A DNA stretch of 64,000 nucleotides from Candidatus Burkholderia humilis. Its GTDB lineage: Bacteria; Pseudomonadota; Gammaproteobacteria; Burkholderiales; Burkholderiaceae. Below the pieces are notes generated by a model, which did no database searches, had not been told where the DNA came from, and saw only the letters and a program-made list of their open reading frames with translations. A program made the translations under genes and the position numbers. Below, one piece after another: positions 1 through 9,329 of the stretch (positions are counted from its first letter, which is position 1; every line of letters starts with the position of its first letter). The DNA is taken from contig LFMX01000019.1 of assembly GCA_001184405.1 (NCBI GenBank), positions 1 to 64,000 on the forward strand, written 5' to 3'.

Positions 1-419
1 AGCCATGGTTTCATCACTGCAACAGTCAAAACTCCTCAATTTCCTTCAATTTGATCAACTTTCCAGCACTTCTACCAATTCCACTCCTAAATACAAAACA
101 AGACAAAACAAACTAATTAGACACTAACATAACACAAAACAAGGGGAATTAAACACAATATATATGCACTAATTACGACTTATCAAATTCCCCCACACCT
201 GAACTATGCTTGTCCTCAAGCATTACAAAACTAACACATAACACAAACAAACAAACACATAACGAGGCATTTATTACAATATTAAACCAACCACAATCAC
301 AGCAATGAGTATGTCGTAGCACCAAGTATCCACAAAGTTCACACTTCCCCAAATAATCTTTCCAGAATCAAAAATGAGCAAGACTCGACAATCTCACGGA
401 TTCACTCTTTGCACTCAAA
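1..419. other. AT-rich plant-type non-coding DNA
   Basis: No coding sequence or recognised regulatory element is visible. The composition is AT-rich with many short A and C tracts, unlike the bacterial parts of the window. It leads directly into a retrotransposon gag reading frame, so it is probably part of the same plant repeat or its flank. Confidence 0.5.
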
Positions 420-1720
420 GTGTATAGGGTAATATATAAGGGGTTATCCCATGAAGCCAAGTTGAATGTCAACGCAAGTGCCGGAGGAACATTACAAGAT
501 AAGACCTTCGATGAAGTGAAGTCGTTGTTTGAGAAGATTACCGCAAATGGGTGTAGATCACTTGGCGATCGAGAAAGTCAAAACCGAAGACAAACCGGCT
601 TGATGGAAGTTAGTCCGACCATTGGAATAGAGGCGCAATTGGCGGCCATGACCAAGAAGATGGAGAGACTAGAGACGATGGGATATGGACAAGAACAAAG
701 GCCGAATTGTGGGGTGTGCAAAGGGCAACACTTTAGCGATCAATGCCCGCAACTACAAGAATCTTGCAATGCCATTGGTAACTATCAAAGGGGCAACCAA
801 GGGTGGAACAACCAAGGAGGAGGCAATTATCAACCAAGGCAACAAAATTGGGGGAATCAAGGGCCACCGGGTTTCAACATTCAAAGTCAACAAGGACAAG
901 GCTCAAGCAATCCACAATGGAGAGGCCAAAATTCATGGCAAAACCAACAAGGCCATGCGGGGGGTTCAAGCTCAAATTGGTTATCAAACCAATCAACCTT
1001 TCAACCACACGAGCATTTCGACCCTAATGCATTGATGAAGATGATGGGAGAAGTGAGGGACTCAAGCAACAATATGAGCAAGAGGCTAGACAAGATAGAC
1101 ACAAGATTAGAGGAGCATAACAAGGCCATTGTGGATCTTCAAAGAAGGGCAAACACTCGACCTCAAGGAGGCCTTCCAAGCGACACTATTCCCAACCCAA
1201 AGGGAAAGGATTGTTGTGCAATGACCTTGAAGAGCGGGAAGCAATTGCCCAGTCCAAGTCAATATGAAGTGGGAGAAAGCTCAAGGGAGAATGAAGAAGC
1301 CATTGAAGTTGAGCATGAGAATGAAGTGCAAGAAGAAGAAGAGGTGGTTGAGGCCAATGAAGACACTCCGGCCCAAGGCATTCAAGAAAGCAAGAAGAGA
1401 GGTGTCGAGTCCCCAAGAGCTGTGCAAGAGCCGGAAAGGAAGAAGATGAAAGAAAAGGGGAGGATTCCTTCCGAAGAGAAGTTAAGTGAGAAGCTAGAGA
1501 AGCAAGAAAGGAGTAAATGGAACTATCCCGAGCACCGCCCGCCATCTCCGTTCCCAATGGTGTCCAAGGAGAATCCACAATACAAGAGTTTCATGGAGCT
1601 CTTGAAGGGAGTTATGTTGAACATCTCCCTCTACGACCTCTTGGGAAACGTGCCTAAATATGGGAAATTCATAAAGGACATGATCAATCAAAAGGCCAAA
1701 CCAAAGTTGGGGGCCTTCTG
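420..1720 (+). mobile_element. Ty3/gypsy-type gag fragment (plant retrotransposon)
   Basis: This open frame encodes a plant retrotransposon gag-like protein. A CCHC zinc knuckle is visible (C97, C100, H104, C109 of the frame). It is followed by a Gln/Asn/Gly-rich linker, a coiled-coil-like stretch, and a segment containing RPQGGLPSDTIPNPKG and MTLKSGKQLP, which resembles the gag-to-protease linker of plant gypsy elements. A Glu/Lys-rich region comes next. No protease, reverse transcriptase or integrase follows, because the plant sequence stops near 1720 and bacterial IS66 sequence begins. The frame happens to stay open across that junction and ends at 1736, so the last five codons are bacterial. 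The N-terminal gag domain is incomplete. The family call is firm; the exact lineage is not resolved. Confidence 0.8.
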
Positions 1721-1834
1721 GGCACGGCGCGCCTGAACGGCTTTGAGCCGTATGCGTGGCTCAAGGATACGCTCGAAAAACTGCCGTCGTATCCTGTCAA
1801 CCGCGTGCATGAACTGCTGCCGCTCGCCCGTTAA
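1721..1834 (+). pseudogene. tnpC: IS66-family transposase, C-terminal fragment
   Basis: Thirty-seven codons followed by TAA encode the extreme C-terminus of an IS66 TnpC-type transposase. The peptide includes ARLNGFEPYAWLKD, KLPSYP and NRVHELLPLAR, typical of the last residues of this family. Intact IS66 transposases are about 500 residues, so more than 90 percent is missing. The 5' edge is the junction with plant gag sequence and the 3' edge lies against a DNA methylase remnant on the opposite strand. It could be a real IS relic truncated by assembly chimerism or a natural fragment; the sequence cannot separate these. Confidence 0.8.
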
Positions 1835-2278
1835 ACATCTAGAGCATCGCGCATACGCATCGCTACTGGCGCCAAAAACGCCGCACCACCACAGGCAGGG
1901 TCACAGAACTTTCGAACCGTAAAATCCACACCGCTTGTTATCAAGTCGTCCAGCAAGCGCTTGGTCAGCGAAGGCGGTGTAAAGAACATTGCCAGTGTCT
2001 TGCGGCGCTCTTCTCCTGTGAGCTGCGCATAGGCCCGAAGAGAGCCAGTAAATCGCCTCGAGAAGGTCGTGCGCCTTCACGAAGTTGACAAAAGCGCCTA
2101 CAGCCTTGTCATGTTGCAGCCGCGCATCCACTTGCAGGCCGGAGCGAGGTAGTCCAGGGAATGACCCTTGCACCAGCGCGCTGCCAACGACCACGTCTGG
2201 TCCAAGTTGTGCATCATGCATGACATCCCGGAGGGCGCGGCTAAGGCGAAGGAAGTGTGACTTGGTGGTCGGCGTCAT
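1835..2278 (-). pseudogene. N6-adenine DNA methylase N-terminal remnant
   Basis: Read from 2278 leftwards, the frame starts MTPTTKSHFLRLSRALRDVM. Near 2035 it must shift frame to continue as EERRKTLAMFFTPPSL, TKRLLDDL and FCDPACGGAAFL. The FTPPSL plus DPACGGAAFL arrangement matches motif X and motif I (AdoMet binding) of N6-adenine methylases found in type I, type IIG and BREX-like systems. The catalytic NPPY motif and all C-terminal parts are absent; the gene ends at the IS66 fragment. The frameshift and truncation make it non-functional. It is probably a relic of a restriction-modification or phage-defence locus, consistent with the Abi-like remnant 1 kb away. The exact subfamily is uncertain. 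Confidence 0.6.
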
Positions 2279-3278
2279 CGGCGGAGGTGCATCTCAAGCC
2301 GCCCCGTTAATGCGTTTTGCATAAAATCGTTCTTTCTTATATATCGATTCGGCGGAAATATTACGCCCTAGCCCGACACAACTCCATTTTTACATCACCG
2401 AATCGCTGGTTCGGTGTTCCTATTCGTTACTCTTTTTATTTTGCATTTCCCGCCTCTGTCGGCGAAACAATTGCCTCTATCGTAACTTCAGTCGGCAGAA
2501 AAGCGAAAAACTTTAGGATAAGAAGGCATACGGCCCTTACTCGGGGGAAGGTGAAGCCCTTCGTGTGCAAGGCATCGGGGCTGCTGAAGTATCAAGCTAA
2601 CCGGCGAGCAGCTGTGAGGCTTACCAACGGTCGGCAGGCAATTAAAAATAAGGGTAGATTCAACCGCGGGTAGCACGCGAAGGTATATGACAAGTGCTAG
2701 CGAGCGACCGCGCCTGAGCAAGTATCAGTGTTTTTCAACGACGAGGTGGCAGACCAGGAGATGCAGACGGTCACTTATAAAAGTTTTCTTAAGTTGGCCA
2801 TTCGATTGCGCAGCGAGACCAATTCGCCGCAAAGCAAGCGTAACGATGATGAAAGAAGGGTGCTTGTTTGGAGCAGCGGCGTGCTAGCAGTGTACCGGCC
2901 CGACGGTGAAGCGATGGCAGCCGGCGTGGGGGGTGGGCCCACGGACGGATTGATCCCTCACGCCTAGAGAGCGGCGGTGTGTAGTGGTTCAGTAATCTTG
3001 GATGTTCGATGGAAGAAGCAGTCACTGGCATTCTGGTGCCACCGACGTCCGCAAAGCTTCATACTGAAGACTAGGAACTTGATGTCGCCAAGTGTCAGCA
3101 AAGGCCGATGACACGCAGGCGAGAACCACATAGGAGCGACCGCTGCAATCGGCTCCTGCAAAATAAAAAGGGACGCTTGCGCACCCCTCTTCGTCCAAGA
3201 TGTTGCGCATCGTGGAGAGCCGTCCTCGGCATTATTGAAAGCACGATATCAAAATATCACTGTTCCGTCAACGTCCAC
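2279..3278. other. Bacterial-type region without a recognised gene
   Basis: About 1 kb of mixed composition between the methylase remnant and the Abi-like remnant. Several short open frames exist on both strands, but none has a recognisable domain, a convincing ribosome binding site or consistent codon use. It may hold the eroded middle of a defence island. Nothing further can be supported from sequence alone. Confidence 0.4.
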
Positions 3279-3680
3279 CTAATTCCCTGCTTCCTTTTCA
3301 TGCCAAGCATGAGGAAAACCCAGATGAATAGTCGCGTCGAGATGCCTGCAAGTCCCCAAGGTCGCGCGTAGTGCATCGCGCCACGTACGTCCGTGTCCCA
3401 GAGGATGGAGCAACGCCTTTACCATAACCGCTCGTGCATAGAAGGATCCTGGCGCAGACATTTCGCTTGCGTAGGCCGCAAGCGTCCGGCCAGTAGGCCG
3501 CGCCGGCTGAGAAACTGTCATGTTCATATTCCAGATGCGCGAATGATGTGCACACGCATTTCGAAGATCCGTCAAGATCTGCAACCAGCCTGATAGCAAA
3601 GCGTTAGAGACGTCCGGCCAGGCGTAGCGCCCTACTCAAAATCATACAATTCCACATATGAGAAAACCGAGCATCAGAGT
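3279..3680 (-). pseudogene. Abi family (Abi_2-like) abortive infection protein, C-terminal remnant
   Basis: The leftward frame contains SGWLQILTDLRNACAHHSRI followed by WN. The RNxCAHHxRxWN signature is characteristic of the C-terminal half of Abi_2/AbiD/AbiF-type proteins, which kill or arrest phage-infected cells. Upstream, another frame contains FSHMWNCMILSRALR, which would fit the preceding helix of the family, so at least one frameshift separates the two parts. The N-terminal half is missing because copia retrotransposon sequence begins near 3795. The short stretch 3681-3794 looks bacterial but could not be assigned. Family-level call only; the protein cannot be functional as it stands. 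Confidence 0.6.
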
Positions 3681-3794
3681 ACATGACAGAAGATCGTGAT
3701 TTGCGTAGTCGCCTGGTAGTCGGCGCGAAGCGGGACGGTCGCCGAGAATACGACCCACAAGCCCGCGAGGAATTGATCCAGTTGTGCATGAAGC

Positions 3795-4918
3795 CAGGCC
3801 TATATGGTTTAATCTAGCATGCCAAGTTATTACATCATTCTCACAAGACGAAGTAATCAAGGAATAGGCATTATTATTGGAACTGAAATATTCAACATCC
3901 AAAATAATAAAATCATCCAGAATGTAACCAAAATCATAACAAGTTGCCCCCATTGACAACTTGACAAAATTGTCTGAAAAGAAAAGCTGAAATCCCATTT
4001 TCATCAAGACTAAGACAGAAACTAAATTCCTACGAATACTAGGAGCATAAAGAACATCATGCAGGAGAAGGGTCCGCCCGTCGCGCATGACAAGCCGGCA
4101 TGTTCCAATGCCTTTGACCTCGACCTTAGTATTATTTCCTACATATATCCATCTAGCTCCATGTGGTACTCGTCTGAATTCAATGAAAGAATCGCGATCT
4201 TTCGTCACATGGTCCGTTGCTCCTGAATCCACAACCCACAAAGGATTAGATTCAGATAAAAATACTGAACTGGATACATTTAACTCACTCACATAAGAGT
4301 GAATAGGTTGTACCTTTCTAGGTGCCTTTGTATAGTGCCCCTTGTTTTGACAGTTATAGCATTTTACACGAGTGAGATTCACTTTCTTCTTGGACCTTGT
4401 GGGATTCTGTCCTGTATGCTACTTTTTTGGCCCTTGTGCCGACTTCCCTTTGCCTTTGTAGCCTTTACCCTTTTTGTTTGAACTTTTTTCAGCAGGTTTG
4501 AAACTTGTGGCATGAAACTCAGTGCTCACTTTGACCGACGAAAGTCGATCTTCCTCAAGTTCCAAGTGGCGTACAGCATCCTGAAATATCTTCACATTTA
4601 CAGAGTGGGTCAGGTGCATCTTCATATGCTCCCAACTGTTTGGCAAAGATCGGATAACAGCCTGAATTTTCTGCTCTTCAGTCAACTTATGACCTGCATC
4701 TTTCAGCTCACTGATCATATTGGACATTTTACGTAAATATCGCTTCATGGAATGATCTGGACACTTCTTATAAGTGTCGAACTTAATGGTCAATGACCGA
4801 AGTTTTGTAAGGGGCACACCCCTAAACTTTTCTTTCAATGCGATCCACAGATCCATCGATTTGTCATAGCCTTTAAATTCTTTGGCAAAATCATCAGACA
4901 TTGCACTTAGCAGAATGA
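3795..4918 (-). mobile_element. Ty1/copia retrotransposon gag-protease fragment
   Basis: Read leftwards, the first part (4901-4419) is a copia-type gag (UBN2-like) with WIALKEKFRG, IRSLPNSWEHMK and a Lys/Gly-rich tail. After an in-frame TAG at 4419-4421 the same frame continues with a CCHC knuckle (CYNCQNKGHY), the aspartic protease motif VVDSGATDHVT and a GAG-pre-integrase segment ending WHARLNHIG. There the plant sequence is cut off by bacterial DNA near 3795. Integrase and reverse transcriptase are absent. The in-frame stop and lost downstream domains mean the element is dead or is only a fragment in this assembly. The order gag, knuckle, protease, pre-integrase is diagnostic for Ty1/copia. 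Confidence 0.85.
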
Positions 4919-4938
4919 CTGTCTCTTATACACATTCT
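4919..4938 (+). other. Tn5/Nextera mosaic-end adapter residue
   Basis: Seventeen bases match the 19-bp Tn5 mosaic end exactly (CTGTCTCTTATACACAT), and the last bases match after one inserted T. The match sits in plant sequence, at the end of a copia gag and before an A run and unrelated DNA. This is the expected footprint of a library adapter left in an assembly. A natural Tn5 end is unlikely because no Tn5 gene is nearby and the mosaic end is an engineered hybrid sequence. Confidence 0.85.
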
Positions 4939-6297
4939 AAAAAAAAACTTCTGGAAGGGGAAATCGTAAACCGGCTTGAAGTTGCGCCTCGTAAATACAC
5001 CTCCATCCGACTGGCGAACGGTTAACCCTCTAGTCGGGTTTGGGAGCAAGCAACCTAACGGAAGGGGGAATATGATAGCGGAGTCTTAACAGCATGATCT
5101 CTCGCTGAGAAAACGTTGAGATAGCCGAGTCGGCTCGAGATCCGGGCATACGTACGGCCAGAGACGTAGGCCTTTGAACGAGTGGCATGATATCCACATT
5201 TAAAGCCTCTTCGGTGGCTATCAGCTGCTGCCTAACTCCACTCGGTAAGCTATCCCAGTCGTAGTCTACCTCTGCATCAGGGCTGGGGGATCGTCGCCTC
5301 CGTCACCGGGCGCGAAGAACTGGACGGACTACTTCAGAGTCGGAAGAAGAAGGGTAATCTATAAAACTAGGGTTAGAGGAATCGGAAGATGAAGACATAA
5401 GGAATATAATAACGAGAACAAACTTCAGGGAATACATGGTGAATTGCGATTCTCACGAAAGAGAGACAGATTGTTATAGGAATTTCGCGCAAGACGAAGG
5501 AAAATTGGAAAAGAGAATCCCTTTATAAGTAGGAACTGAATTCGACGGTTCCATTTCATGCTTGGAAACGGCGAGTGACACTTCGACTTCTGCGCGGTCA
5601 TTAATACGTCTCCTAGAATTCCTCTAAAAGGATATACATGACTTCGTTTCTCATTAATGCCTGATACGTACATCACTTTTGCATTGATTCTTGCCTTTAC
5701 ATATCTCTATCCCGATTTCTCCTTTCGTACATAAGTCGGGTACAACCCGCATTACCCATAAGTCGAGAACATCTCGCGCAAGTCGGGAACAACCCGCAAT
5801 TTGTATAAATCAGACATGTCACGGCTTTACTCATGATGGGGGCTGAAGCACATCCTTCGGTACGTGGCCTGACCTATTTTGGAACTTCACCCAGGTACGC
5901 ATTAACAAGTCCAGTACATTTCTTATACCCCGACTCCTATAGAACTCGGGGTATAGGGGGCTCTTGATGGGTGCCATATTTAATAACCCGTGTTCTATAC
6001 AAATTGTGCTTGTGCTTTCTTATACACAAAGGTATTTGTTTCCTTATCAGGTATTGCAGTCCTACCATAACCCTACTAGGGTTTGTAACACTATATATAC
6101 CAGACAAAATGTACGCTCTCATTATGCTATCGCTGACTATCTACATACATCTTTTCTTCACAATAAACAATATACGCTGATTTTGCCAGCGGAGTTCTTC
6201 CCCGGGGCGAAGTCCGCCGCGGGTTTTGTTTTGCAGGTTAGAGTAGAAGGTTTGAATCTGGGATCGTTACCGGCTTCAAGATTTCGGATTCAACAAG
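4939..6297. other. Plant non-coding DNA, probably including a gypsy LTR
   Basis: No credible coding sequence. The right-hand part ends in a segment that borders a primer-binding-site-like sequence at 6298, so the last several hundred bases are probably the long terminal repeat of the gypsy element whose gag follows. A matching second LTR is not present, so the left boundary cannot be set. Repeated short phrases such as aagtcgggaacaacccgc (near 5735 and 5780) support repeat-derived DNA. Confidence 0.5.
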
Positions 6298-6315
6298 TGG
6301 CGCCGTCTGTGGGAA
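6298..6315 (+). other. Retrotransposon primer-binding site candidate
   Basis: The 18 bases TGGCGCCGTCTGTGGGAA occur just upstream of a gag start. TGGCGCCGT is a common opening of tRNA-complementary primer-binding sites in plant Ty3/gypsy elements, and position between an LTR-like block and gag fits. The tRNA partner cannot be named with certainty. Confidence 0.5.
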
Positions 6316-6369
6316 GAAGAACAAAAATCCTACACCTTAAAGTTTATCTCTGCTTTCTTTGCAAATACC

Positions 6370-7012
6370 ATGGCAGAAGATTCGCGACACGAGTCGACAG
6401 GCTCACCGGGCCCCTCGGATTCGGCAAGAAGGCCGGCAGACCTTCAACGCCCAAAAGATCTGACGTATACACTTAGGAAGAAGTAACTCTTCGGTAAAGA
6501 TCCGAAAACTCCGCAACAGCCTCCTCGGCGAGAGGAGGAGCAACAAAGAAAATCGGCGGATTCTAAACACGCGCCAGGCGAATCTCCGCCTCATCAATTG
6601 AGAAATCAACGCGATTCCTCCATCCACACATTAGGAAGCCGCATGAGATCGGGCTATTCTTCCTGACATAACAACGAAATCACTGTCCTGGAACATGAAT
6701 ACTTCGAGGACAACCGCAGTCGGATCATGCATCTTTTGAAAGACGATTTTGAGGTATATCGGCGTCAACGCCGTGAGGAAGACCGACTTACAGATATTCG
6801 AAATCATGAGCGAGAAGCGGACCATCTTTACCGGCGTCGGCGAGAGAGAGACTCGTTTGTAAACCGTTTTCAGGAGTTCCATCGAACTAGGCCCCGTCCC
6901 AGGCCGAGTAGGCCAGATCCACACAGTGAACAAATAGGAATCAACAACCCGGGCCCTACCGTTGCCAACCCGGGTCCTGCCGTTGACAACCCGGGTCCTA
7001 CATTCTCATAAC
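6370..7012 (+). mobile_element. Ty3/gypsy gag N-terminal region, interrupted by stops
   Basis: A frame starting MAEDSRHESTGSPGPSDSAR opens 55 bases after the primer-binding site, as expected for gag. It is interrupted by stops near 6484 and 6664. The part from about 6727 encodes a charged Arg/Glu-rich segment (RQRREEDRLTDIRNHEREAD) and ends with three degenerate copies of a short Asn-Pro-Gly-Pro repeat between about 6946 and 7005. No zinc knuckle or enzymatic domain follows. It is a decayed or truncated gag and not a host gene. Confidence 0.55.
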
Positions 7013-7030
7013 TAGGTAACCATGTTTTCA

Positions 7031-7240
7031 TCAGTCCTTTTGAAAACTTATCAATATTTTTATAATGCCCCCCCCCCCCCCCCCCTCCGCAGTTCGCTTC
7101 TTCTTCGTTGCTTTATAAGCTCTTTTAGAAGCACTCATCTCATCTTTCATCTCCTTCAGTTCCTTTTGCATATCAAGCATAAGGATGGCAAGCTGATTCA
7201 CCGTATCATTCAAGTCTCGGTTGGAACTACTCTCCGCCAT
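7031..7240 (-). mobile_element. Short retroelement gag N-terminus ending in a homopolymer C run
   Basis: Read leftwards the frame starts MAESSSNRDLNDTVNQLAIL and then has a heptad-like MLDMQKELKEMKDEM segment, resembling the coiled-coil N-terminus of plant gag-like proteins. It runs into a homopolymer of 18 C at 7068-7085, read as poly-Gly on this strand. The homopolymer resembles the poly-G tails at the adapter junctions elsewhere in this window. The coding call beyond about 7090 is therefore not meaningful. Confidence 0.4.
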
Positions 7241-8106
7241 TGAAACCTGAAAAAGTTAGTTGAAAACAAGAAAACAAATATACAGTTGTATATAGATCCT
7301 CACTTCCCTTTCCCAAGCCCCAATTCACTCACCAAGTGTATAAACTCTCGGCTTATGGTGGAGGGAATGGTTCACTCACACTCGACTTCTCAATAGATTC
7401 AAACAGAGAATCCAAGTAACCAAGAAACTACCTTCAATTACCCTTGTCTAGAGCTGAAAGAAATCAGACACAAAGATCAATGTAAGGAATTAAACGGTAG
7501 CAATTTAGCACTAAAAAGGTAGAATTCAAAGAATACTAGCTGAATAGACTAAAAAGGAATGTTTATGTAAAAATCAAAAATTTAGAAAATCAGAGAACGG
7601 AAGCTTTAGAAATTATTTTTGTGCACAATGTGTGTTAAAAAGTGTGAAAAATCAGAACAAGTGCTTGAATTAATGCCCTCTTGGTTTTCGAAAAATATGG
7701 CTCAAAGATTAGGCACAAAAGGGTGTGTATTTATAGTAGAAAAAGGGTTGGAAGCAATCAAGTTCAAATCCAAGTGAGAATAGATAACAAGCTAGTCAAT
7801 TCCAAACAAGAATAAGATAGCAAGTGTATCACTTAGGAAATATTTCCTTAATCAAATAGGAATCAAATAGGAAACTTTCCTTTTCTCAATAAAATCCACT
7901 TTAGGCAACTTTCCAATTCAAACAAGATCCAACTTTTAGGAAACTTTCCTAATTCAAACAAGAATCAATTTAGGAAATTTCCTTTCCAATCACCAACCAA
8001 ATTAGGCAACAACCAAATTAGGCAACCACTATAATTGCACAACACAAATCCAACTAGCACAAGGAGTAGAATTTCGGCCACCTAGGGTTGTGGTTAACCG
8101 AAAATT
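7241..8106. other. AT-rich plant non-coding DNA
   Basis: No gene seen. Direct near-repeats of a phrase containing aggaaactttcc with aattcaaacaaga-like flanks occur around 7868-7960, a small degenerate repeat array. The right end runs into a poly-C tract and an adapter-like sequence. Confidence 0.5.
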
Positions 8107-8172
8107 CCCCCCCCCCCCCCCCCCCCCCCCCCACCCCACTCATCGGCAGCTACAACTGTATATAAGACCCAG
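8107..8172 (-). other. Poly-C tract plus degenerate Nextera read-1 adapter
   Basis: A run of 26 C (8107-8132) is followed at 8140-8172 by 33 bases that match the Nextera i5-side transposase adapter at 25 of 33 positions, in the orientation expected for an adapter preceding an insert. The conserved blocks are tcggcagc and tataaga. The C run is the complement of the poly-G tail that two-colour Illumina chemistry gives when signal ends. This marks the left edge of a bacterial insert as an artefactual join. Confidence 0.8.
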
Positions 8173-8233
8173 TCACCATTCTTTATCTCTGATTGTATCG
8201 GCTAAAATTGCTTTAGACAAGATTTTTCCGCCG

Positions 8234-9313
8234 ATGATGATGGAGATTGGCGGCAAGCAATGGGTGTATTCGAGAGGTAATCGAAAAGGAATTGAGAAAA
8301 AAGGTACGTTCGAGAGGCTTATCAGCACCATGACCAATGGCGTTGTTGAAATGCAAGAAATTTCTTGCATGCTGAAAAATGAAGATGATCATATTGCGGA
8401 TGCTGAAGGCATCGAGTTGCTCACATGGTTGATAGAGACGGGTTCAGTACGTGTGATGGACGATGAAGTGACCAAATGTTCCCCATCTTCCATATCTATC
8501 TGCAGTTTACCGACACTAAAAAATGCTGTTGCGCAAGTTATGGATCGAAAAGATGCTGATTTTTTTGATCTAACGCCTCTTATGAACGATCTTTGCAGAG
8601 AAAACATTATTGAATTACTAAATGATGTGCTTGAGCGGCGTGAAATTACTTCAAGCTATGAATTGTTGTCAGAGGATCATATTTATTTACATCGGCAGAA
8701 AAATTTTCACTTGCTTATGCGCTTCATTGGAAAGAGCACGCGCAACACACTTTATGCGAATGAATTCGATATCTTTGTGCTCAACCCAACAACTGATTTT
8801 ATTACTGTCCCATTGTACGAGTGCCCGTCAAACCCCGACAATATGGATCAGCCAAATAAACTGCACAGACTAAATGACATCAGAATTGAACCCAATAAAG
8901 CCTACTTTTTCGAAGCATACAAATATATTCTAGATTTCGAACGCGATGCACAGAAAGATGCTTTCGTTCTAATCGCTCATTCTGAACCTAAGGGTTGGTT
9001 GACTTGGTTTTATGATCGCAAGTCGCTCGCTCCCATCGAAAGCATTTGCACTAGTCTACAAGCTTCCAGAATTCAATTATATGTACGCTTACTCGGTGCC
9101 ATGAAGTCTGAACAATCGGTACCTATTTTGGAGAAGTTAGCGACCTCCAATTATGCGAATTTCGTGCGCTGGGAAGCGGTAGAAAGTCTTTCCCGTATAA
9201 GTCCGTCCCGCTGCTTGACCGTATTAAGACAATTGGCCGATAACGACGCAGATCACGTGATTCAGAAAATCGCAAAGCAAAGTATGTGCCTGTCTGCAAC
9301 CACGCCTAACTGA
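8234..9313 (+). CDS. Unrecognised protein: degenerate cupin-like middle, HEAT-like C-terminus
   Basis: I do not recognise a named family. The chosen start is the first of three consecutive ATGs (8234, 8237, 8240), but the frame is open back to the adapter, so the gene may be 5'-truncated. The N-terminal 130 residues are mixed alpha helical. A middle part (roughly residues 140-260, from FHLLMRFIG to WLTWFYDRKSL) resembles the cupin-like part of the protein encoded immediately downstream but lacks its His-x-His motif. The C-terminal 90 residues contain helical repeats (LLGAMKSEQSVPILEKLA, AVESLSRISPSRCLTVLRQL) of HEAT type. Seventeen-base spacing to the next gene indicates an operon. Base composition is well below the GC of the other bacterial genes here, which suggests acquired or plasmid DNA, or a different bacterium. 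Confidence 0.6.
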   Translation: MMMEIGGKQWVYSRGNRKGIEKKGTFERLISTMTNGVVEMQEISCMLKNEDDHIADAEGIELLTWLIETGSVRVMDDEVTKCSPSSISICSLPTLKNAVAQVMDRKDADFFDLTPLMNDLCRENIIELLNDVLERREITSSYELLSEDHIYLHRQKNFHLLMRFIGKSTRNTLYANEFDIFVLNPTTDFITVPLYECPSNPDNMDQPNKLHRLNDIRIEPNKAYFFEAYKYILDFERDAQKDAFVLIAHSEPKGWLTWFYDRKSLAPIESICTSLQASRIQLYVRLLGAMKSEQSVPILEKLATSNYANFVRWEAVESLSRISPSRCLTVLRQLADNDADHVIQKIAKQSMCLSATTPN

Positions 9314-9329
9314 GTCTGAGGAAAATCAT

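Noticed and set aside
2317-2673. A 118-codon plus-strand frame as a gene
   Set aside because: No ribosome binding site, unusual amino acid composition and no domain; probably chance.
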